Shown in pieces: positions 58,656-64,000 of a stretch of 64,000 bases of DNA. The position numbers were made by a program, and so were the translations under genes. Source of the DNA: Mycolicibacterium sp. S2-37 (GTDB taxonomy: Bacteria > Actinomycetota > Actinomycetes > Mycobacteriales > Mycobacteriaceae); NCBI RefSeq assembly GCF_017352375.1, contig NZ_JAFEVR010000004.1, positions 1,302,001-1,366,000 of the forward strand, given 5' to 3'. The notes beneath the pieces were generated by a model. The model did no database searches. It was not told the DNA's origin and worked only from the letters and a program-made list of their open reading frames with translations. Every line of letters starts with the position of its first letter. Positions within the stretch are counted from its first letter, which is position 1.

Positions 58656-58682
58656 TGAGGTGCCTCGGTGGCTAGCGCTGAC
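58645..58682. terminator. Hairpin enclosing both stop codons of nei and the desaturase gene
   Basis: GTCAGCGCTAG (58645-58655) and CTAGCGCTGAC (58672-58682) form a perfect 11-bp inverted repeat; the loop holds a second small stem GAGG-TG-CCTC. The TAG of nei lies in the left arm and the TAG of the desaturase in the right arm, so one structure can end both convergent genes. Confidence 0.7.
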
Positions 58683-59793
58683 CCGGCACTGCCAACTTGA
58701 CGATCTTGCGGACCACGGTGGCGAACTGCTTGGGCAGCGGACCCTTGTTGTAGGGCAACCCGTAGCGGCGGCAGATATCCTGCACCTCGGGGGCAATCTC
58801 GGCGTGCCGGTGGGCCGGGACGTCCGGGAACAGATGGTGCTCGATCTGGAACGACAGGTTGCCGCTCAGCAGGTGAAAGAGCTTGCCGCCGGTGAGGTTC
58901 GCCGAGCCGAGGATCTGGCGGAAATACCACTGGCCGCGGGTTTCGGCCTTGGTCTCCTCGATCGAGAACTCCTGGACGTCCTCGGGGAAGTGCCCGCAGA
59001 AGATGATCATGTAGGACCACACGTTGCGCATCAGGTTCGCCGTCAGGTTGCCCGCGAAGACCCATGGCGCCACGGGGCCGGCCAGCAGCGGGAACGCGAC
59101 GTAGTCCTTGAGGGTCTGCCGCTTGGTCTTCTGCCAGATGCCGGCCAGGATCTCGTTCTTGTCCGCGATGCTGATCTCACCGGCGCGGATGCGCTCGGTT
59201 TCCAGCTCGTGCAGTGCGACCCCGTACTGGAACAGCACCATCAGCAGGAAGGCGTACACCGGATTACCGAGGAAGTACGGTCGCCAGCGCTGGTCCTCGC
59301 TCATCCGCAGGATGCCGTAACCGATGTCGCGGTCCATGCCGACGATGTTGGTGTAGGTGTGGTGCATGTAGTTGTGCGAGTGCCGCCACTGGTCGGCCGG
59401 GCAGGCGGTGTCCCACTCGAACTTCTTGGAGGACAACGCCGGATCGCCGGTCCAGTCGTACTGGCCGTGCATGACGTTGTGGCCGATCTCCATGTTGTCG
59501 ATGATCTTGGACAGCCCCAGCATGGCGGTGCCGGCCAGCCAGAACGGCGGGAAGATGCCGCCGAAAAGCATTGCGCGCCCGCCGACCTCGAGGGCGCGCT
59601 GGGCTTTGATGACGTTACGGATGTAGGTGGTATCGCGTTCGCCGAGGTCGGCGATCACGCGCTCGCGAAGCTCGTCGAGTTCGCGGCCGAACGCCTCGGT
59701 CTGCTCCGGGGTGAGCCGGATGGTCCGGCCTGCGACGGTCTTCTCGAGCGTCCGGTTCGCCGGAGCGGTGTTCGTGGTGATGGTGCTGGTCAT
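58672..59793 (-). CDS. desA3: Membrane fatty acyl-CoA delta-9 desaturase (DesA3-like)
   Basis: Integral membrane desaturase of 373 residues. The three His boxes are HNVMH, HSHNYMHH and QIEHHLFP, ligands of the diiron centre, with hydrophobic segments between. It makes oleoyl-CoA from stearoyl-CoA. Gene order desaturase-reductase-divergent TetR matches the Rv3229c/Rv3230c system. The partner reductase starts 13 bp upstream. Length is close to DesA3 (427) but shorter at the N-terminus. Confidence 0.9.
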   Translation of the reverse strand: MTSTITTNTAPANRTLEKTVAGRTIRLTPEQTEAFGRELDELRERVIADLGERDTTYIRNVIKAQRALEVGGRAMLFGGIFPPFWLAGTAMLGLSKIIDNMEIGHNVMHGQYDWTGDPALSSKKFEWDTACPADQWRHSHNYMHHTYTNIVGMDRDIGYGILRMSEDQRWRPYFLGNPVYAFLLMVLFQYGVALHELETERIRAGEISIADKNEILAGIWQKTKRQTLKDYVAFPLLAGPVAPWVFAGNLTANLMRNVWSYMIIFCGHFPEDVQEFSIEETKAETRGQWYFRQILGSANLTGGKLFHLLSGNLSFQIEHHLFPDVPAHRHAEIAPEVQDICRRYGLPYNKGPLPKQFATVVRKIVKLAVPGQR

Positions 59794-59806
59794 GTCGAAC
59801 TCCTTC

Positions 59807-60874
59807 CTAGAGCGCGATGTCGACGTCGCCGACGGGGACGGACACGCAGATCTGCACGTCCTCCTCTTCGGCGGTCGAGACCGCGCCGGTGATCAGGTTC
59901 TTGACCGCGCCGCGGGTCTTGCGGCGCGTGCAGCTGTGGCAGATGCCCATGCGACATCCGCTCTCGGGGGTCAGGCCCGCGTTCTCCGCCTGCTCGAGCA
60001 GCGGACGTCCGTCGTCGGTGATCTGCACGCCGCTGTCGGCGAAGCTCACCCGGCCGCCGGACGCCTCGCCCGACAGGTCGAACGTCGGCGGCACGAAGCT
60101 CTCCGCCTGCGCGTCGGGACGCAGCGCCCGCACGGCGTCGACCAGGGCCGGCGGTCCGCAGACGTACACCGCGTCGGCGTCCGGCATCGCGGCGGCCAGG
60201 TGGCCGGCGTCGAAACGGCCCGTCAGATCGGTCCCTGCGCTGTCGCGGGTGTAGCCGTGCAGGACGCGCACGCCGGTCAGGGTCGCCAACTCGTCGCGGT
60301 AGCAGGCTTCGGTGGCGCTGCGGGCGTAGTGCACGAAGGCGAGCTGACCGGCATGGGCCTCCGCGCGCAGGGTGCGCAGCATCGACAGCACCGGGGTGAT
60401 GCCGCTGCCGCCGGAGACGAACAGGATGTTGCGGGGCCGCTGGGCGGGAAGGGTGAAGTCGCCGCCCACGGAGTCGAGGCCGACAACCATTCCCGGCCGG
60501 GCGTGATCGCACAGGTAGGTCGAGACCAGCCCGCCGTCGTGGCGGCCGATGGTCAGCTCGATCAGCGGTGAACCCTCCGCGCCGGCGGGTGAGTAGCTCC
60601 GAGTGCGCCGGCGCCCGTCGATCTCGAGGCTCAGGTTCACGTGCTGGCCGGCGCGCAGTCCGGTGAACGCGCGATTCGGTTTCAGCGTCAGCGTGATGCT
60701 GCGGGGCGTGGTCCGGCGCACCGTCATCACGGTGGCGCGGGCCTCGCCCAGGGTCCAGGTGGGCTCCACGAGCTCGGTGTACCGGTCCACGCCATGCGGT
60801 CCGGTCAGCAGGTCCACCAGCGGCGAGCGCAGGACACGCTCCCGCAGTGTCGGGGTACGCGTTTGAGTGAACAT
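59807..60874 (-). CDS. NADPH oxidoreductase partner of DesA3 (Rv3230c-like)
   Basis: Protein of 355 residues. An FAD domain (RTRSYSPAGAEGS) and an NAD(P)-binding domain (ILFVSGGSGITPVLSML) precede a C-terminal plant-type [2Fe-2S] ferredoxin domain with CRMGICHSC and a fourth Cys in VQICVSVP. It carries electrons from NADPH to the desaturase. The ATG at 60872-60874 was preferred to a GTG 36 bp upstream. It is co-transcribed with the desaturase. Confidence 0.9.
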   Translation of the reverse strand: MFTQTRTPTLRERVLRSPLVDLLTGPHGVDRYTELVEPTWTLGEARATVMTVRRTTPRSITLTLKPNRAFTGLRAGQHVNLSLEIDGRRRTRSYSPAGAEGSPLIELTIGRHDGGLVSTYLCDHARPGMVVGLDSVGGDFTLPAQRPRNILFVSGGSGITPVLSMLRTLRAEAHAGQLAFVHYARSATEACYRDELATLTGVRVLHGYTRDSAGTDLTGRFDAGHLAAAMPDADAVYVCGPPALVDAVRALRPDAQAESFVPPTFDLSGEASGGRVSFADSGVQITDDGRPLLEQAENAGLTPESGCRMGICHSCTRRKTRGAVKNLITGAVSTAEEEDVQICVSVPVGDVDIAL

Positions 60875-60926
60875 GTGTACACCGTGCTCGGTTACAGCTG
60901 CATGCGTCAAGGATATCGGGCCTGAT

Positions 60927-60942
60927 TGTGGTACCTTTCACA
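60927..60942. promoter_or_regulatory. TetR operator candidate in the desaturase divergent region
   Basis: TGTG-N8-CACA (60927-60942) spans the likely -10 TACCTT (60932-60937) of the leaderless tetR gene. The 70-bp gap also has GTGTACAC at 60875-60882 touching the reductase start. Either could bind the TetR protein; the match is short. Confidence 0.35.
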
Positions 60943-60944
60943 TC

Positions 60945-61625
60945 GTGAACAGTCGTACACCCAGTTCACGTACGGGCAGGTCGGGGAGATCGCGGTCACG
61001 AGACAGCCCGTCACGGGAGGAGCGCAAGGAGGTCACCCGCAGGGCGATCGTTTCCGCCGCGTTATCTCTCCTCGAGGAGCGCAGCTTCGCGGCGCTGAGC
61101 CTGCGTGAGGTGACCCGCGAGGCGGGCATCGCCCCCGCCGCCTTCTATCGGCACTTCGAGTCGATGGAGGCACTCGGGCTGGTGCTGATCGACGAGTCCT
61201 TCCGCGCACTGCGGGACCTGTTGCGCACCGCCCGCACCGGCAAGCTCGACCCCAGTCGGGTCATCGAGTCGTCGGTCGACATGCTCATCGAAGGCGTCAA
61301 TCAGCGCCGCGAATACTGGCGGTTCATCGGCCGTGAGCGGTCCAGCGGTGTGACCGTGCTGCGCTACGCGATCCGCACCGAGATCCGGCTCGTCACCTCG
61401 GAGCTGGCCATCGACCTGGCCCGCTTCCCTGGCCTGAACGCCTGGAGCAGCGAGGACCTCAACATCCTGGCCAGGCTCATCGTCAATGCGATGATCTCGA
61501 TCGCCGAAGCCATCGAGGACACCGCGGACGGTTCCGATGCCGCGCTGGCGGACATCAAGCGCACGGCGGTCAAGCAGCTGCGCATGATCGTCGTCGGGGT
61601 CACCGGCTGGCGCAGCACGCTATAG
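60945..61625 (+). CDS. TetR-family regulator of the desaturase genes
   Basis: Protein of 226 residues. A basic, Ser/Arg-rich tail precedes the TetR helix-turn-helix (ALSLREVTREAGIAPAAFYR, about 48-67) and an all-helical ligand domain. Divergent placement beside desA3 suggests fatty-acid or acyl-CoA sensing, comparable in role to Pseudomonas DesT. The GTG start sits 7 bp after TACCTT, so the mRNA is probably leaderless. Confidence 0.88.
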   Translation: MNSRTPSSRTGRSGRSRSRDSPSREERKEVTRRAIVSAALSLLEERSFAALSLREVTREAGIAPAAFYRHFESMEALGLVLIDESFRALRDLLRTARTGKLDPSRVIESSVDMLIEGVNQRREYWRFIGRERSSGVTVLRYAIRTEIRLVTSELAIDLARFPGLNAWSSEDLNILARLIVNAMISIAEAIEDTADGSDAALADIKRTAVKQLRMIVVGVTGWRSTL

Positions 61626-61634
61626 CCGACGCTG

Positions 61635-61697
61635 CGTTGATCCTGCTCTGAGGGCGACGACACGCCGTACCGGGCCGCCCTGAGCGCAGAGTCAACG
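61635..61697. terminator. Long imperfect hairpin between convergent genes
   Basis: Two 22-base arms (61635-61656 and 61676-61697) match at 18 positions plus one wobble, with a 19-base loop. It fills the 76-bp gap between the tetR stop and the stop of the MTB12-like gene, so a bidirectional terminator is likely. Confidence 0.6.
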
Positions 61698-61701
61698 AGA
61701 C

Positions 61702-62127
61702 TCAGACGGTGCACTCCGTACCGGCGGCGTCGCGTGCGATCACGCAGCCCGAGGCGTTGCTGAGTTTCCACGAGCCGTCCTGGTCGACCCAGTAGATGTC
61801 GTGGGTGCGGGTCCCCATCACCGGGATGGAGATCGCCAGCTGGGCGTTGACCCGGTCACCGCTGAGCACCGGGTTCTGCACGCGCCAGGACATCATGGAG
61901 CTGTAGCGGTCCAGCACCGAAGCGATGTTGTTGGCGGTCGGCACCGCGGCCAGACCGCCCTCGAGTTCCGCGGCGCGCTCCTCGTCGCTCAGTGAGGTGT
62001 TCAGCGCCCGCTGCAGCTGAGCGGTCAGCTGATCCGCCGACGGCGCGGCCGGTTGCGCGGCGGCGACCGGAGTGCCGATGAGGACCGCGGCCGACACCGC
62101 GAGGACAACACTGGGGACGGTACGCAT
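61702..62127 (-). CDS. Secreted MTB12-like low-molecular-weight antigen family protein
   Basis: Protein of 141 residues: signal peptide MRTVPSVVLAVSAAVLIGTP ending near VAAAQP, then LTAQLQRALNTSLSDEERAAEL and a cystatin-like C-terminal fold (RVNAQLAIS, DIYWVDQDGSWKLSNASGC). Two Cys near the end could form a disulfide. It resembles the MTB12 (CFP-2) antigen family; function unknown. Start ATG 62125-62127. Confidence 0.8.
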   Translation of the reverse strand: MRTVPSVVLAVSAAVLIGTPVAAAQPAAPSADQLTAQLQRALNTSLSDEERAAELEGGLAAVPTANNIASVLDRYSSMMSWRVQNPVLSGDRVNAQLAISIPVMGTRTHDIYWVDQDGSWKLSNASGCVIARDAAGTECTV

Positions 62128-62205
62128 GGCCACACCAGAACACGGGGCCTGACCCCGGTCAAGGCCTACGTCGGCGCCCCGGAGCATCGGGATACGGTGA
62201 CGATC

Positions 62206-62982
62206 ATGACGCTGGACCTCACTTTTCCGCGGCCTGACATCGCCCTTGTCACGCTCAACCGTCCCGACAAGCTCAATGCGCTGTCCTATGAACTGGTCGA
62301 GGCGTTCCACGCCGCGATCGGCGAGATCGCCACCGACAACCAGTGCCGGGTCGTCGTGATCACCGGCGCCGGCCGCGGTTTCTGCTCCGGGCTCGACCTC
62401 AGCGACCCCAATCCCCCGCAGGCCGGGGGCGGTACCGAATTCCCCCGCTCGGGGATGCGGTGGCAGGAACGGATCGCCGAGCTCACCGTGCGCCTGCACC
62501 GCCTGCGTCAGCCGGTGATCGCCGCCGTCAACGGACCGGCTTACGGCGGCGGCTTCGCGATCGCCGCGGCCAGCGACATCCGGTTGGCATCGCCGACCGC
62601 ACGCTTCTGCACACAATTCATCAAGCTGGGCATCGGCGGCGCCGATATCGGCGTGAGTTACACGCTGCCCAGGATCGTCGGCGCGGGGCACGCGTTCGAC
62701 CTGATCCTCACCGCCCGCGACGTCCACGCCGAGGAGGCGTTGCGGCTCGGTCTCGTGTCACGCATCTGCGAGAACGTCGTGGACGACGCCCTCGCGATCG
62801 CCGAAACCCTGTGTAGCTACGGAAAATTCGGCGTCGAGTCCACCAAGCAGGTGCTGTGGGCCAATCTCGAGGCAGGCAGCCTCGAGCAGGCGCTGCACCT
62901 GGAGAACCGCAGCCAGATCCTGGCGTCGGCAGGCGGCGGCATCCGCGAGGCTAGCGAGGCGTTCCGCCGCCGTCCACGATGA
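62206..62982 (+). CDS. Enoyl-CoA hydratase/isomerase family protein
   Basis: Crotonase-fold protein of 258 residues: LNRPDKLNALSYEL, oxyanion hole residues in GAGRGFCSGLDL and AVNGPAYGGGF, and IKLGIGGADIGVSYTLPR. The first catalytic acid of hydratases is not obvious; an Asp in GGADIG may be the second. Substrate unknown. The start ATG stands 7 bp after TACGGT (62193-62198), another leaderless arrangement. Its last 32 bp overlap the convergent SDR. Confidence 0.88.
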   Translation: MTLDLTFPRPDIALVTLNRPDKLNALSYELVEAFHAAIGEIATDNQCRVVVITGAGRGFCSGLDLSDPNPPQAGGGTEFPRSGMRWQERIAELTVRLHRLRQPVIAAVNGPAYGGGFAIAAASDIRLASPTARFCTQFIKLGIGGADIGVSYTLPRIVGAGHAFDLILTARDVHAEEALRLGLVSRICENVVDDALAIAETLCSYGKFGVESTKQVLWANLEAGSLEQALHLENRSQILASAGGGIREASEAFRRRPR

Positions 62983-63721
62983 TCGCCTGACCGGTGAGGT
63001 AGCTGCCCGCGTCGGAGGTGAGCAGCAGTGCGGCGCCGACCATTTCGTCCGGTGCGGCCAGCCGCTTCTGCAGCGTGGCGCCGGCCATCGCGTCGATGGC
63101 CTCCTGCGGATTGTTGCGCATCATGTCGGTGTCGACCGGCCCAGGCGCCAGCGCGTTGACCCGGATGCCGTGGGGCGCGTACGCCGCGGCCATCGACCGG
63201 GTGAACGACATCAACGCCGCCTTGCCGGCGGCGTACATGGAGACCCCCGGCGCAAAGTTGAAGGCGCCGACCGACACCATGTTCAGTACCGCGGCGTGCG
63301 CACTTTCCTTGAGGTACGGCAGGGCGTGCTGTACCAGGAACACCGGTCCGCGCAGATTGACGTCATAGGACTTGGTCCACGCCTCCGGGGTCATCTCGCC
63401 CAGCGGCTGGGTGAGCGCATTGGCGGCGTTGTTCACCAGCACGTCGATCCCGCCGAACTCGTCGGCGGCGCGGCCGACCAACGCCGCCAGCGAGTCGATG
63501 TCGCCGAGGTGGGTCGGCACACCGATCGCGGGGCCGCCCAATGCGCGCAGGTGTTCGGCCGCACGCTCGCACGCATCGGCCTTGCGGCTGGCGACCACCA
63601 CGCGGGCACCGGCCAGCACGTAGCCCTCGGCGAGCGCGAGCCCGATGCCGCGGGTGCCACCCGTCACGACGACGGTGCGGCCGGACATGTCGAAGAGCCG
63701 GTCGAATCTTTCGCGATCCAC
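62951..63721 (-). CDS. Short-chain dehydrogenase/reductase
   Basis: Classical SDR of 256 residues: VVTGGTRGIGLALA near residue 18, NNAANA, catalytic Ser in NMVSVG, YAAGKAA (Tyr-x3-Lys) and a C-terminal GQAIIVDGGGTPR typical of FabG-like members. Tail-to-tail overlap with the crotonase suggests lipid or acyl metabolism but substrate is unknown. GTG start at 63719-63721; an internal ATG at MSGRTVVV (12 codons in) is possible. Confidence 0.87.
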   Translation of the reverse strand: MDRERFDRLFDMSGRTVVVTGGTRGIGLALAEGYVLAGARVVVASRKADACERAAEHLRALGGPAIGVPTHLGDIDSLAALVGRAADEFGGIDVLVNNAANALTQPLGEMTPEAWTKSYDVNLRGPVFLVQHALPYLKESAHAAVLNMVSVGAFNFAPGVSMYAAGKAALMSFTRSMAAAYAPHGIRVNALAPGPVDTDMMRNNPQEAIDAMAGATLQKRLAAPDEMVGAALLLTSDAGSYLTGQAIIVDGGGTPR

Positions 63722-63750
63722 CCGGTCAGTGAATCACGCGGCCCTCGGTA

Positions 63751-64000
<250 letters not shown>

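Overview
The window is high-GC mycobacterial DNA, most likely from a fast-growing environmental Mycolicibacterium. The evidence is the gene order, the many GTG starts, 1-8 bp start/stop overlaps and leaderless starts. Backbone genes appear in an order I recall from the Mycobacterium tuberculosis Rv3286c-Rv3297 segment: sigF, rsbW, a usfY-like gene, an Rv3289c-like gene, lat, lrpA, pcd, lhr and nei. Here large accessory blocks separate them. No rRNA, tRNA, CRISPR array, insertion sequence or prophage was seen. No gene-free stretch exceeds 300 bp; the largest is the 253-bp divergent control region at 48006-48258.

Region by region. (1) 0.1-7.7 kb: a phosphonate uptake and degradation locus with PhnD, PhnC, a fused double PhnE permease, a PhnX-like hydrolase, a FAD oxidoreductase, a PhnZ-like HD protein, an alcohol dehydrogenase and a HutC-type GntR regulator. 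Three near-identical dyads probably bind that regulator. (2) 7.7-11.8 kb: a haloperoxidase-type hydrolase, small proteins, a MobA-like nucleotidyltransferase and the urate-to-allantoin operon. (3) 11.9-14.7 kb: a STAS anti-anti-sigma protein, SigF with its anti-sigma factor RsbW, and topoisomerase IB. (4) 14.7-28.0 kb: a tightly overlapping glycan operon. It encodes every step to ADP-heptose (GmhA, HldE and a GT2-GmhB fusion), two heptosyltransferase-like GT9 enzymes, UDP-glucose dehydrogenase plus a UDP-xylose-synthase-like enzyme, a NodU/CmcH carbamoyltransferase and further glycosyltransferases. (5) 28.1-30.1 kb: SigF-type stress genes (SDR, CsbD, UsfY-like, Rv3289c-like). (6) 30.2-33.8 kb: a two-gene xanthine-dehydrogenase-like molybdoenzyme. 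(7) 33.9-43.3 kb: an Mrr-like membrane nuclease, then the lysine-catabolic genes lat, lrp and pcd with a very large CtpI-like P-type ATPase inserted between lat and lrp, and an SDR. (8) 43.3-44.6 kb: a stand-alone P450 resembling the BM3 heme domain. (9) 44.7-53.3 kb: two divergent operons under one FCD-GntR regulator, encoding a BCCT betaine transporter, flavin reductase, luciferase-like monooxygenase, alpha/beta hydrolase, aldehyde dehydrogenase, a tautomerase and a pair of PF06684-type proteins. (10) 53.3-64 kb: Lhr helicase, Nei glycosylase, a DesA3-type desaturase with its reductase and TetR regulator, an MTB12-like secreted protein, a crotonase, an SDR, and the end of a proline-rich protein cut by the window edge.

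The strongest candidates for undescribed biology are three. The first is the ADP-heptose/xylose/carbamoyl glycan cluster with its GT2-GmhB fusion, sitting inside a SigF stress neighbourhood. The second is the 44.7-53.3 kb catabolic system, which by composition resembles breakdown of trigonelline or another N-methylpyridinium betaine; its two divergent promoters share a mirrored 18-bp element over the transcription start. The third is a set of SigF-type promoters, one of them a perfect match, linking the glycan cluster to stress control. Functions are inferred from protein sequence features and context; no database search was run.
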